The notes beneath the pieces were generated by a model, which saw only the letters and a program-made list of their open reading frames with translations, was not told the DNA's origin and made no database searches. This document shows, piece by piece, positions 1 through 12,410 of a DNA stretch of 64,000 nt (positions within the stretch are counted from its first letter, which is position 1; each line of letters begins with the position of its first letter). Source of the DNA: Doryteuthis pealeii. Lineage: Eukaryota; Mollusca; Cephalopoda; Myopsida; Loliginidae. The position numbers and the translations under genes are program-made. The stretch lies in contig CM042157.1 of assembly GCA_023376005.1 (NCBI GenBank), forward strand, positions 84,746,625-84,810,624. Direction: 5' to 3'.

Positions 1-388
1 TGGTAAAACTGAGATGTAGCGGCAAACTTCCTAACGAATGTAATCTGCCATTTATCGGAAAACCGATAGTCAAATTATCTTCCCCCTGTCGCTAGGCGGC
101 GAATCGCCAACACAAGGTTGGCAAGAGAATCAAACCCCAGCACTTATCGAACGAGAGCCGACCAGAAGAGACGCATTTTGACAGCACTCCAAACTACAGC
201 GAATAGACCCCCCCATTTTCTAGCTACTACAACGAACTGTTAATTCACGTCACATAAGTCTTGTAGCAAATGCCATCAAAATTTGCAACAATTTTGTACC
301 TTTGTTAATGTGTAATTGTCATTTGTTTTTCATTCGTCCGAAACAATTGCCCACCACCGGGAGATTTAAGAGCTCCCTCGACGACGGC
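1..388. repeat. Unclassified dispersed repeat U1, copy 1
   Basis: This stretch resembles 9530-10051. Shared blocks include the run around ctgtcgctagg.ggcgaatcgcc, which folds as a small hairpin, a block around aacgaactgttaatt, and the end ccgggaaattaagagctccc. It may be an LTR or another non-autonomous element. No ORF, tRNA promoter or terminal inverted repeat was recognised, and the left end is cut by the window edge. Confidence 0.6.
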
Positions 389-619
389 GGCCTAAAGTCG
401 GTATCAGCCAATCAGCGAGGGAGTCTATCCCCTTTTCAATAGCGCTAGACAAGGAGATTGTTTAAGCATCTGAGGTGGAGCGCCACACCTACCATCAGCT
501 CCTTACTTTACCACACAGATCCCTGTGCTACTCATACGCTGAGTTGACGAGGACCGGTATCGAACTAGGAACCTTGTTGTTTCTAGCCGAACGCTCTACC
601 GACTGAGCTAACCCGGCCC
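379..619 (-). mobile_element. tRNA-derived SINE, family A
   Basis: Read on the minus strand, the element opens with a tRNA-like head holding an A box (TAGCTCAGTCGG) and a B box (GTTCGATACC), the internal RNA polymerase III promoter. A body of about 170 bp follows and ends near gacgac. At least six more copies occur in this window at 11.8, 19.0, 28.6, 31.7, 38.9 and 60.7 kb. The anticodon stem is degenerate, so this is a SINE and not a tRNA gene. Confidence 0.85.
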
Positions 620-639
620 TAAATTTATATGTACATACA

Positions 640-815
640 TACTAACCCTTCCGTACTAGCAGGATGAGGCACAAGGTCAATTTCTTGAGCGGCGTTTAAC
701 GGGTTCGATTTCAGATTTCCTTCTCCTAGAATGGTTATCTAGTCAGTTAGAACCTAATCTGTCCTATTTACCCACAACTGGAGGGAATTGGGTGCATACC
801 CTTTTCTAAGGGTAA
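640..815 (-). mobile_element. SINE family B, 3' fragment
   Basis: The body and short tail of SINE family B (compare 27853-28140) are recognisable on the minus strand, including the block aaattgaccttgtg and the tail near ggaggggttgg, here diverged. The tRNA-like head is missing. Confidence 0.65.
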
Positions 816-2869
816 CATTAATTTCATACACAGGTCTTTCTATCGCCTCATTGTAATTTCAAACCCAAAATCTTTTCTAAAACTTATCTTCAAGCCTTTC
901 ACAACGAGAAAGGAAATTGATGAATTAATTACTTCATCCGTATTAGAAACGACATTCATCCTAAAAAAGGCTGAAACTCTCTCTCTCCCTTCCATCAGCC
1001 TCGAATCCCCCCCACCTCGCTCTGTTGGCGAGACTTAGAATACGTTGACTGTATCACCTGAAGAGGGGAAGACACACTCCCTTAAAAGGTGTCCTGAGTA
1101 TGACACTAAACTGAATCTGATGGTGAGGCTCCAGTTCTGGTAGTGGAATCCCCCTTTCATTACCAATACTCTAAGTCCACTCCTACTCTTCTCTTCAACC
1201 ATTCTTGGGTGGACAATTGTTCTGACCCAAATTCGATATTTGAATTTCTTGACTTTATTTATTCATTTTCATTTTTATTTCTTATTTTAAAACTTTTTCA
1301 TTTTTTTTTTTCTTTAGGTTCAGATCGACCCTTATCTTGAAGATTCTCCTTGCAGTCTCTGTATTGTCCAATCTGGTCCATATTTCTGTAGAGATCTTCA
1401 ATGTTTTCGTTATTTTTGCCGACAATGTTGGTATTGGCAACATAACTCTGAATATCTTCATCACCACAAACCTTTGACTCGTAACAACAAGCAGGGGAAT
1501 ACTCTCTAAGATTTCGGGTATGGTCTTTTTTTTTTTTTTTTTAATTTTTTTAAATTTAAAATTTTTTTATTTTATTTATTTTTTAGTGCACTTACACTGA
1601 AATGTGTTATCAGTAGCGTGCACTTTTGTCACCCTTTGTTAATGGGCCAATCAGACCCACCCCCTCAAACTTCATAAAAAAAACCTACGTACTAGTACAA
1701 TATTACTAGTTTAATTCCAGAATTAGGACAAGCGATTGAGAAAAGGCAAGATAACATAAATTGTATCTTACTTAATTTGAACCCTTCTCGATCTGTTTAA
1801 AATTATTCGTCTCTTGAAGCAAATTAAATTTTTTTTTTTTTACCAAATTTGCCTTTTGATATTTAAGCCACCCACTTTCTGGCGATAGCAAAGAGGCTAC
1901 TAATACAAAATAGCGTGCAAGAGATCATATTAGAATACATTTAAAATCCATTGAATTTATTTACATTTACGGAAATATCCGAAATCTTTGAGACGCCGAG
2001 TGTTAGGCTACTTCGGGAGTTTCCGTAATCTAATGCTTTTTTTTTTTTTTTTTTTTTTTTTTTAGGAAAATAAAACTTGTTACAGGTAAAGAAATTTAAT
2101 CCAATCTAATTTTCTTGTTTATAAGAATTTTTTGTTAATTTAAGTATAAACGCTAAATATAAGTTCAATCAATTTAATTTAAATTTTCAAATCTATTTAC
2201 TTAAGCATTTTAACGGCTAGCGTTCATGGCATCGTCTTTGGTAGTAAGATGCAATAGCTCCATTTTTGACTTTCCAATTTCATATTGTTGGTCAGATTAA
2301 GATGGTTAGGTACGTGATAACGTTTGTTTACGACATTTTGAAATATCAGTTTTTAGAATAATTAACTTCCATTTAATTCTAATATCTAATCACAATTTTG
2401 AAAATCTGGCATTTATGCTGCTTGGAGTATCCTTGAGTGAGCAGTTAACGATTAAGCTCCGCAACTGCGTTTAAATTCATTGTTTATCGTCTGAAGATGA
2501 CTTCATTTTAAGGTAATGAAAATAATAGAAAAACCTAAAACAGAGCCCGAGGTTACAGTGGCCTGAACGTTTATACCCAAAGATGAGAACAGTCCGAAAT
2601 ATAATTCATATCAAGCCTCATCTCAAAAATACAAATATATAAAACTTTCTACAAGTAAAGTTACAAAAACAGCTTTTGTTATGTTATCCGTCGAACACTA
2701 GGAGCTTTTCTAATAATTTCTGGCACAAAACAGAAGCTATCATGGACAGTTTATAATCTATATATTAATACTAGTGTTCTTTGACCGTTATCATCTAGCA
2801 TCACCCTTTCGATTAAAAATGAGACCGTCCAAATCGTAAAAGATGAAAAGAAAAAATGTAAACCCTGAG
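816..2869. other. AT-rich non-coding DNA
   Basis: Short chance ORFs and poly-T runs (near 1530, 1830 and 2040) are present. No coding signal or repeat family could be recognised. Confidence 0.6.
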
Positions 2870-3345
2870 ATCTCTTGCTTATCTGCCGATTTCTTGAGTG
2901 TCATCACCCAAGCTAAATAATAGACCCTTTCCGCAATTAGAAAGGGAAGAAAAATGACATGCTACATAGAAAAATATAAGTTGGGAAATGATGGAGGGTG
3001 TGGGTGCATAATAGCGATAACGTTCTTCTATTTTATAAAGACACGAATGTGTGTGACTGTACTCAAAGTATAACCACTAGTGTGGCAGACAGGTTAAGAG
3101 TTAAAGAAATAACCAAACAACTAGAATTCGAATAAAAGACGTGTATTACAGACATAAAACGATATGTTGAAGACTTTTGGTTTATCTGCACAAATGTTTA
3201 CAATTTGTCCACTTAACCAACCCTACCTCAGGATTTCAGTTATCGAAGTCCCTTGCTACGGCTATCTGATATATATCTATCATATCCAGCGAACTATTTT
3301 GACGTATGACTCGGGTGCTGGTTGATCAGAAAGCGTGAGAGCGAC

Positions 3346-3385
<40 letters not shown>

Positions 3386-3660
3386 CATTTAAAATTTTTT
3401 TTAAGTCTCTCCGTTGAGGGCTGAATCAGAAAGATGGGGCGGGGGGGAAGAAATTCTCTTTGGCTTTGCCGCCAAAGTATGCTGACTCGTGATTGATTGG
3501 TTCGATACAGAAACGATAAACCCTACCTCAGAATTCTTAGTAATTTCAAGCAAACATAATGGAAAGATAAAGGCGAATTAGGAAAAGATTATACTTTTCC
3601 ATATTGATCTATTAAGCAATAGCTCTTAAGTAAACATCAAACTTAAAAAAAATGTATTTA
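2870..3660. repeat. Dispersed repeat E, copy 1
   Basis: Blocks near 2880-2990 (around gagtgtcatcacc and agctaaataat) and 3590-3650 (agctcttaagtaaacatc) recur in the same order at 32030-32600. A poly-T tract of about 35 bases (3350-3385) splits it. Class unknown. Confidence 0.5.
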
Positions 3661-4194
3661 TTTTAAGGAGGTTCTGCTTTTTCAAGATTACATGATTCTG
3701 TCTTCATTATTTGAGCTAAGAACGATAGTTGGATGACAATATTAAATTTGTCTGTGAAAACTTGATTGAAGTAAAATACAAAAGAATATAGAATACAAAG
3801 TTTATACATACGTATAGAAGTCTTGCTGTATTTTTCCGAAAATAAGACTGGGCTTTTAAATTCACACTTCGAAAGAAAACACTGGGGATTATTTTGGGTG
3901 GTGGGGGAGATGTCGCGTGTTTGCGTCACATGTGATTGTCAAGAATGCTCATTTCGTTGTCCGTCGCTCTCAACTCTGGCTTATTTTAAGGGGCGGGCTT
4001 ATATTAAAATCATCTTGAAAAATCACGTTAGGTCTTATTTTGCAGGTTTTTCGTATTTTCTGGGAAACACAGTAATAGTATAATTTTTTTTTATTGGTAG
4101 TCGTGAGGCTGCTGGTAAGGTAAGTATTAACACTGTTGTACAGGCATTCATGTGCAATGTGGCAAGAGGTGGATGGGTAGGGTTCTGTCATGTT
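3661..4194. other. Non-coding DNA, nothing recognised
   Basis: Overlapping ORFs of 70-90 codons occur on both strands but have no recognisable domain, no splice-site support and no repeat match that I can see. Confidence 0.5.
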
Positions 4195-4344
4195 CTTCTC
4201 ACTAGGATAGAAGGGGAAACGGACCTCTTGATGCTGGTCGCTCCACTAGTGGAGCGACCAACATCAAGAGGTCCGTTTCCCCTTCTATCCTAGTGAGAAG
4301 GAAGGACCACATAATGGGGTTTATAAATTATGTGGTCCTTCCTT
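4195..4344. repeat. Two adjacent palindromes
   Basis: 4195-4299 is an almost perfect inverted repeat with arms of about 52 bp, one mismatch and no spacer; its centre is ctccactagtggag. Directly next to it, 4298-4344 is a second hairpin with arms of about 17 bp (aaggaaggaccacataat) around a loop of about 12 bases. Confidence 0.9.
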
Positions 4345-4769
4345 CCGTTGGTAGTTGAGCTAAAACGGAATTAAGAAAGACAAGAATTTATTTCTAGGTT
4401 TATAGCTATTTCTTAGAACTTTTTCTGAGTCGGTTAATAGCGTCTGTTCCAAGTCAAGGTCTGAGTTGGAATGGCCAAGGGTTCTTTTTGGTGCCAGGAA
4501 GGGACCTTTTTCTCTGTGCATGTACAGTGTTCTTCCTGTCTGGTGCCTCCTGAGAGATTATTTCTTAATTTTATTTTAATCCTCCCTCTATTTACTTGTA
4601 ACCCAGAAAGTGTTTTGATATTTTACCATAAACTAAAATTAATGATCAATACTATCGTAATTACTTCTCTTGAGAACTGGGATTGATCCCGTTTTGGTAA
4701 CTTTTAAAAATGTTTATTTTTAAAATTTATTTTAGAGTAAAAGAACTGATAGATTGTGCTCACGCAGGT
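4345..4769. other. Non-coding DNA, nothing recognised
   Basis: AT-rich sequence with a chance 71-codon ORF at 4471. No repeat or gene signal was recognised. Confidence 0.5.
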
Positions 4770-5016
4770 AATACGACTATCCTGAATAGTACCACAAACA
4801 CCTGTCCTTCGGGACGGGTGTCCAGTGAACTGCTAAATTAATAACGTCGTTCCCAGATGCCTGCCTCATTGCACTTAAAGAGGCATGGCTGGGATTGACG
4901 CAATTTTTCTCCTACCACCCCATGAGTCTCGGCTTGTGGGTGGTGCCCACATAAAACTGCCTTGTGCCATATCGTGTGAAAGTGGGACACATGTAAATAG
5001 GAATACGACTATCCTG
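4770..5016 (-). mobile_element. Short GC-rich retroposon, family D, with target-site duplication
   Basis: A GC-rich element of 217 bp (4785-5001) is flanked by exact 15-bp direct repeats, aatacgactatcctg, at 4770-4784 and 5002-5016. Relatives lie at 22908-23190, 40778-41056 and 56045-56285, sharing blocks such as cgaagctcatg and attgcgt. The long duplication indicates LINE-type retroposition. No clear pol III boxes were seen. Confidence 0.8.
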
Positions 5017-6291
5017 TAAATTAGCCCATTAAAGTTACCTTAGTATGGCATGGGTTAGTGTAATAAAGACAGACTTCTCGTGTTTTCTAGCTAAACTTCG
5101 TAAGCCTCATTTTAAAGATTTTAATTCTAAACATTTTTCTTTTCAGGTCCATTGAAAAATCAATCTAGAACAGAATTGATCAATTTGTCTTCCAAAAAAG
5201 TCTACGAGGGGACATGAAGAATTTTCCGTTATCAATTTTTAGGAATACCGTTGGATTTCGCCTTTTTTATTAGTTGAGACAAAAATCAGTTTAATCTTTA
5301 AGCCTTACCCCTCCCCCCAGAACTTGGCTAAAGAAAAAAAAACCAAAAAAATTGGACACAGAAATTGCAATCTATATCGTTACTCACTTTGTTAAAGTTT
5401 AATGCTAAAACTTTTTCTTTTTTGGGTAAAGAGTTACCCATATCAAATGCTTAAAGCTTAAGATAATATACAAAAAAAAAAAGTTTAAAAAAAATAGGCC
5501 TCATTTTCTTTCTTTAAAAACTCCCGACAAGTCTGACCAGTTTATAAAAGAAAACGGTTTAAAAAGAAAGGGGAGATAAGCCAGTTCTTATGATTGTTGC
5601 TGTGGCAACTCGAGTTATGTCCTCCTTTTTTAACTACACCTACTAATCATAATTGTATATCGGTCAGTAATATTTAACTTTTTGATGTTCTTTAAAGATT
5701 TTTTTTGAAAAGTAGTTTAAAAATAAAAAGCTTTTACGTGTTTTAAGATGAAGGAAATAAATAATTTTACTTGTAAGTTTTTATTCATATCTTTTTTCTT
5801 TTTTTGAGAAACCAAAAAAAAAACAAAAAAACACCCCACTTCCGCTAGCCCCCACCTTTTTTCACCTTTACCAACTCCTAGTATACTAAATTTTTAGAGA
5901 CTGTGTTCATAAAGTTTTTCCTTATAAGAGTGCGCAGTCTTTTGTCTACTTTTTAGCTCCATTTATGAATAGAATAAGCAAAGAAAAATACATTTTTAAG
6001 TTTTCTTAGTTTCACTTTCACTTTAACGCTGGAATTTGAGTGAAAAATGTTCGCGTGGTTAATTGACCATTTAAAGAAAAATCTTTAGGACTTGAGAAGA
6101 ATTACTCTTAAAAATTCCCCGCCCCCACCTTTTCTACATAGTCTCCTCTTCTGCTTGAAGGAGGAAATACATTTATTTGGTTTTTACTAATGTACTAATT
6201 TTATTGTATTGAGGCCTTTCATATCTTCCAAAATAAAAGTCATTGACTTGGTAAAAAAAAAAAATAAAAAGCAACAATATCTTGACTTTTG

Positions 6292-6334
<43 letters not shown>

Positions 6335-7626
6335 TATTTTTATTCTATTTTTGAGGTTGAGTAGTCGGATTGCATAGTGGAAAAACAGAATTTACAATAG
6401 GTAAAAGATAATGTGAGGAGGGTTAACACACGAGGTAAATTCAACAGATTTATTACGAAGTAAAGTAGTTTTACAAAGGTTAAAGCGGGAACAAATCTTG
6501 GGCGGAAGTGGGTGGAGTTTGAGCTCCTGCTGATGTCACATTAAATATATTTATTAATAGGAATATGATCTTATAAAAATATCCGATTTTAACAGCGTGA
6601 ATGAAATGCCCTATGGATGAAGCTGTTTGTTTCACTTCACGCAAAGGCTCTTGTGGGGGGGGGTATATGGGGCTGTTATGTTCGTTGGTGCTGGTATCTT
6701 GTCCCCAATAAAACTGGTTCTTACTTCTTGTGGGTTGGTATGCTGAAATGGAACTTAGAAACGAAAGGTAGGAAAGAAACGAAGGCAATGGGTAGTTTTA
6801 TTACTGTAATAAACGGTGGGGGGGGTGAGAAGTATATGGTAGCAAGGAAAAAAACATTCTTAAACTTAAAATGTATTAGCAAAACCCATGGGTTGAGAAT
6901 GTCCGATATTCGGTGATAATCGTTTGTGAGTGTTAGTAGTCTTCAGCGCTTGGTGTGTTCAATGGTCAGTCAGTAGTAGTGATATATGCTGATGTCCCAG
7001 TGGTTGTGAAAACGTGAGAGCAGGGTCCAATGTATGTTGAAGGCAAGTTCTAGTTGATGTGGGCATAGGATCCGGTGTTAGTATCGTTGTGATGGAGGTG
7101 GTGAGGTAGGTAGAAGTTCCTTTGATAGTAGTCAGAAGTTGGTTGACGTGGGCAGATGGTCCGATGTGGTGTGAGTAGCCGAAGCGAGCTGGTAGTCGGG
7201 GTTTCTGATTGTCACCGTACTTTGGGTTAAGATGATATCGGATTTCGTACTCGTCTGGCCCTTTAAGAGTGCCTGGTAGGTCGTTCAAGGTTATGAGGTC
7301 AGCGGTAGGTGAGACATCTGTTGGCAGTCTGGAGGTATAAAGTTCGTGTTGCCGGCTCCTCTTGTGATGTAAATTGGTCGGCTGTCTCTGATATATCTGG
7401 GTTTGCGTGACGCCGTGTTGTCAGGCGCTGCAGGTGTTCTCTTGATTTGGGTTGGGACGAGCCGATCTTCCTTGTACGACCGCACGGTGATCTTCTGTCG
7501 ATTGACCTTAAGTCCGCTTTATTTAAAGCAAGGAGTAGGCTCCAAAAAGCTCTTTTCCACGAATTTCGGGGTAACGTTTTCAATTGGTCGGAAATCCAAA
7601 TTGTTTCTAATGTTATTTTTTATTTC
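5017..7626. other. AT-rich DNA, then an unrecognised stretch of higher GC
   Basis: 5017-6430 is AT-rich with poly-A/T runs, the longest near 6294-6329. From about 6950 to 7590 GC rises, and three minus-strand ORFs of 64-109 codons lie in three different frames (6959-7288, 7291-7485, 7299-7583). They are Pro/Thr-rich and match no family I recognise. A decayed retroelement reading frame is possible but unproven. Confidence 0.4.
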
Positions 7627-8410
7627 TAGGTTGCACGATCCTCGCTGCGCTAAATCACTGATTTAGTGCCTCGCCCGTTCACACCCGGTTGGCACTCCGT
7701 TCATTGCGGTGCGTGGGCGACATGAATTTGGTGACTTAGTGAATCGGAGATATCTATATTTCTGTATATAACGGAGCTCCCCCAGATATCGACTCGATTC
7801 ATAGTGGGTTTGGGCATGTATGTGTAATTGGTGTATCGTAGGATCTTATAAAAAGAATTCCTTTTAGCAGTGTGTGGAATTGTCTTAATATTATCCTTGT
7901 GGGTTTTATTTTGTTTTCAGGCCGTTGGTGTGACTTGTGAATATATGTTGACTTGTGTGTCCCATAAACAGGTGAATGTGATAGAATTTGTTCCTGTGAG
8001 TGTCACATGATGAAAATGGTGTGACTGTTGGTCGTAGTGCAAAGTAGCTTAGTTTCGCTTCCATTCTAAGGTCGGTCTCTTCGTTGGTTAGGGTGACGTG
8101 GTGGTTTTGCCTCGGGAGATCGCTTATAGATATCACATGAGTTCTTGGGGTAATACGTGGTTTTGGGAGATTGGGGTTGGTACTAAGTTTTCTGTGGTGG
8201 AGAGAAATTTGGCTTAGTCCACCGATAGCTTTGATTATTTTTTTTTAATTTTTTTTTTTCTAGGTTGCGCGATCCTCGCTGCGCAAAGACGAAAATTCGT
8301 CACTTGATTTAGTGCCTCGTCCCGTTCACATCCGGTTGGCACTCCGTTCATTGCGGTGCGTGGGCGACATGAATTTGGTGAATCGGATATCTAAATTTAT
8401 GTATATAACA
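7627..8410 (+). repeat. Pair of direct repeats about 640 bp apart
   Basis: A block of about 140 bp at 7627-7770 recurs at 8262-8410. Both copies share gatcctcgctgcgc, ttggcactccgttcattg and gcgtgggcgacatgaat. The sequence between is unrelated and unrecognised. It could be two insertions of one element or the terminal repeats of a decayed retroelement. Confidence 0.7.
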
Positions 8411-8640
8411 TTACTCAGGCTTTATTGAACAGGACATAGTCGGCAGTGGTGAGGGGATACCCCCTGGCCAGGAAACAACCTACACTCAGTTGCGGCCTAA
8501 ATTCGAATGCCGAGGTATTATTTTGGGGGTAGGGAGTCTGACCCTTTTGTCGGACATGCGCAAAGGGGTTCTTCCGGTCATGACCCCCATGGGAGTCTTT
8601 CTTTTAATTATTTTATTTTTTTTTAATCCTTACAGACATG

Positions 8641-8717
8641 AGGCGATCTATGGATAAATAGTAGAGCAGACCGGGTTCTATAGCCTTGGTAAGGTAACCA
8701 GTCTAACAGGTTTGAAT
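8641..8717 (+). mobile_element. SINE family B, internal fragment
   Basis: The body block around tggataaatagtag and ggtaaggtaaccagtct is shared with the complete family B copies. Head and tail are missing. Confidence 0.55.
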
Positions 8718-8762
8718 AATAGTTTGACTGTTAATCAAACAAGGCGTCGATGATCTTGTTTA

Positions 8763-8960
8763 AATGACGTCATTGTTTTTGCACTCCTATCATTTTGACA
8801 GGCATCATGAGAAGCGTCATCATTTGAAAAATGTTTAACATATCGAATGTAACTGATGTCATTGGATTTTTATGCCTAGAGTTGTGTATGAAACGCCAAT
8901 GATCATGACGCTTCTCTTGACGCATGTCGGAATGATAGGTGTGCAAAAACAATGTCATTG
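8763..8960. mobile_element. MITE with TGACGTCA in its terminal inverted repeats
   Basis: Inverted repeats of about 55 bp (aatgacgtcattgtttttgc at the left; the right end is aatgtcatt on the same strand) enclose about 80 bp. A related copy is at 51884-52156. The left end holds the octamer TGACGTCA, the cAMP-response-element consensus. No transposase is present. Confidence 0.7.
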
Positions 8961-9529
8961 TTGAAATGAGATCTTAAAAGGTTCTTTGATGCCAACTGGG
9001 TGGTGCAGTTCTCGTATAATTGTACTTTATTTATTTATTTATTTTTCTATTTTTTTTTTTTCTTTAATGGCAATATTTTTTGTCAGTAATTTGGACAATT
9101 AAAAGTTTGAGTTAAGATATAAAAAAAATCGGCCATAAGAATTTCTTGCTATGTTTTTTTTTTCTCCCTCCCCAAATAAAAACTATTTTCTTCTGAACCA
9201 GATACCACCGTATGCGGACAAACAATTGTTTAATTGTAGTAATTAAATAATCATACTGTATTATATCCACAGAGCTTGCTATCTTTATGCATTTAGTTTA
9301 TTCTTAAGTCAACCATTGCATAAGTTTGGTACATTTAAGCAATTAATATTTGGCAGAAGGTTCTGTTTTCTAAAGATAGCATAATTCTAATGTCTCAATT
9401 CCATTTGAGCAAACAAATGTAGAAGAACGATAATTAGTTGACTATCATATCATTGTACGAAGTATAAACGAATGAATAAAGTACTTATTGCCTGAGCAAA
9501 CTTAATAGTAGAATACAAAGATTGTTACA
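8961..9529. other. AT-rich non-coding DNA
   Basis: Nothing is recognisable except a short block near 9230-9280 that resembles part of repeat E. Confidence 0.45.
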
Positions 9530-10051
9530 TTACTGTGAAGTCTCTCGTTAAGCCGCCTGACTCCCGAAGAGTTAACATCTCGCGGTTTTCTGATCTGTCA
9601 GAAAACATAGTATTATCTTCCCCTGTCGCTAGGGGGCGAATCGCCAACATACTATGTTGGTGACAAAACCAAACTCCAACACTTATCTGAAGTCTATCGA
9701 CCTGAGGAGTCACCTTAACAAGGGCTCCATCCACCACCCACTTAAAAGGGCAGTTAACTAGGCGAGTCGCTAAAAAAAAAGCACTCCCCAACACTTTACT
9801 TATCGGATGAGAACCGACATGGACGGATGAGTCTCAACAGCACTCTACCACGACGGTGAGTAGAAATCCCTTTCTAGCGTCGACCCACCAACGAACTGTT
9901 AATTTTACCTCTCAAGATAAGTCTTGTAGCAAAGCCAACAAATTTGCAGCAATTTTTGTACCTTTTTGTAATACAAGTGTCTTAATTCCATTGTGTTGTT
10001 TGTCTTTCATCCGAAATATTTACCGACCACCGGGAAATTAAGAGCTCCCTA
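9530..10051. repeat. Unclassified dispersed repeat U1, copy 2
   Basis: This is the longer copy of the repeat at 1-388, with the shared hairpin near 9620-9660 and the shared end near 10030-10050. No terminal inverted repeat or coding potential was found. Confidence 0.6.
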
Positions 10052-10168
10052 CGAATCCCGTAATTCCTACTATCTCGCTTTGAGCGAACAAGGAACTGCA
10101 TGTTGGCTTCTAAGTTATAACCACTAATACTTATATCACTTTTATTTAAGGGAATATACAATCCACTC

Positions 10169-10745
10169 TCCGCCCTATCGGCTGGGGCGTTAGAATGCAT
10201 CGACTGCACCTCTGCATAGGGGTAAGACTCCCCCAATGGGGCCACCTGTTGGCCGTGGGTGGTGACCCGTGATGCTTAAGGATGGAGCCCAAGTGGATGA
10301 GCAGTTCATGACTTGCAATACTCCACTTTGGCCATATCTTGGGCTAGACGGGCGGTCGGAGAGGGCCCCCTCCGATCAATCGGCTGGTCACGTCAAGCCC
10401 TAGCACCTATATGATTGTCCCAGCCATATTGCCCCTATGGCAAGCCCCAACCTTTTTTATTATATGGGTGCTAGAAGGCGGTGACTGAGGGTCTACATGT
10501 TCTGGGAATGACGTTAAACTCTATCTGATGGTGAGGTTTGGGGAATGTGGAGCACCCCTTCATCACCATTGTTCCCTGGTCCACTCTGACCCGGAGTGGT
10601 AGTACCTGTTAGGGTCCCATCTATGGGTTAAATAGAAAAATGTATTTATAAAATTGTATTATCCATTAAGAATTGATTTATTTCAAAACTTTATCGGCAT
10701 TAAATGACCCACTGAGGTTGATATGCCGCAAAACAAAACAAACAA
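10169..10745 (+). mobile_element. R590 retroposon-like repeat, near full length
   Basis: A unit of about 580 bp runs from gccctatcggctggggcg to an A/C-rich tail (gatatgccgcaaaacaaaac). It is the most abundant family in the window, with more than a dozen complete or partial copies. It has no coding capacity and no terminal inverted repeats. The simple-sequence tail and the 11-12 bp target duplications of other copies point to LINE-driven retroposition. Confidence 0.8.
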
Positions 10746-11172
10746 TCCACTCTATAGCATTGAAAAATAGTTTGGTTTGAAAATATTACGATATACAATT
10801 TTACGAAAGGGTACATATTTTAGTCTGCTTTCATTGTAGATTTTATTAGACAATACATAAAGTTCCAGTAATCAGATTCTGGTATCGGTTGTAATATAGT
10901 AGCCATCTTCCACTAGTGTCCAGTTGTGATGGATAGCAAAAGATCTATCACAAAAACGCCCACGGGATGTAGGGACTTTTTAAAAAGGAACCAGTTAGTT
11001 ACTGGGAAAGCAACAAATCAAGACCCCAATTTCGGTATTGGGCTATTCTGCCACGTTAATTGTGTTTGCTTACAATTTGTCCATCTTTATTTGATAAAGC
11101 ATTTCATATGTTCCAGTTTTTTATATTGGTCCATAGGGACGTTGTAACATCGGCGATAGTGAGTTTTTATTT

Positions 11173-11213
<41 letters not shown>

Positions 11214-11569
11214 TAAAAAAATTTTATTTTTTATTTATGCTTTTCTATATTTAAAACAAATACTTTAAGTGACAAATTTTGGAAAAGGAGGTAATGTAAA
11301 TTCTGCACTGTTTGAAACTCTGTTTTTAAAACAGAAATATATTGTCATTCTAAATGGTGGCAAATCGGTACTTTAAGTTTGAACAGGAGTCTGTCATTAG
11401 ATTATTGGTGGCTGAAAAGTACAAACCATGTGGAATTTATTGACTATGTGACGTGTACAGAGAAGAATGTCTTAATCCATGTCTACGAATGGGCTTAACA
11501 TGGATTTTCTAATACGTGCCTGAGTCCATGGAGTGAAGAAAAAAAAATCTGACAGTTCGGCCACGAAAT

Positions 11570-11608
<39 letters not shown>

Positions 11609-11837
11609 GGTGCGGCAGTAGAAAGTTTTTCCTATTGCCAAATACTTTAGGGAAAATTCACTTTATTGAATGACCCTCATATTAAACATTATTCTTAACT
11701 TTTTATTTTTAATTTTTTAAATTTTATTTTTTTGATTTATTATTCCAGCGCACTTTTTCTGATTTGAGGATGGCGCACATCTGTTAAAATTGCACTGATG
11801 AATAGATGTAAATAGTTTAACTCGCTTCTATGTACAC
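10746..11837. other. AT-rich non-coding DNA
   Basis: Poly-T runs at about 11176-11207 and 11573-11603 may be old retroposon tails read from the other strand. No gene was recognised. Confidence 0.5.
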
Positions 11838-12084
11838 GGGGCCGGATTAGCTCAGTCTGTAGAGCGTTCGGCTAGAAACCACAAGGTTCCTAGTTCGATA
11901 CCGGTCCTCGCCAACTCAGCGTATGAGTAGCACAGGGATCTGAGCGGTAAAGGAGCTGATGGTAGATGTGACGCTCCACTCCAGACGCCAAAAACAATCT
12001 CCTTGGTCTAGCACTATTGAAAAGGGGATAGATTCCCTCGCAGATTGGCTGATACCGACTTTAGGCCGCACCGACGACTTTACT
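11838..12084 (+). mobile_element. tRNA-derived SINE, family A
   Basis: Complete copy: a tRNA-like head at about 11845-11910 with both pol III boxes, a body with ctccttggtctagc, and the family end near gacgactttac. Confidence 0.85.
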
Positions 12085-12410
12085 ATGTACACGAATTATA
12101 CACCCTTAAGCGAAAAACAGATATTTACTTAATTGAAATATTTTTTTAACAAAACCTCCCAATAAACTAAAATTCTGAAAAATAAACTTTCGGATTATTT
12201 CTATTAGCTGAAATAGTGCACCCTGATTCATCGTTAAGTAAAATAAAAATAGATTTTCATTCGTTTAAGTAATTACTATTTCATTTTTATATTTAATTTT
12301 TAGCTGCTTCTTAACAAACCTGAATAAAAAATAAAGAGTAATCTAAATTAAGATGAAATTTCTTTATTGAAACCTTCGATATTTTTCTCCTCAAATTCAC
12401 ATACTTTTTC

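Noticed and set aside
6959..7583. A gene on the minus strand in the higher-GC stretch
   Set aside because: Three short ORFs lie in different frames with no splice borders joining them and no recognisable domain.
11845..11910. tRNA gene
   Set aside because: A and B boxes are present, but the anticodon stem does not pair and the same head recurs with a SINE body in several copies.
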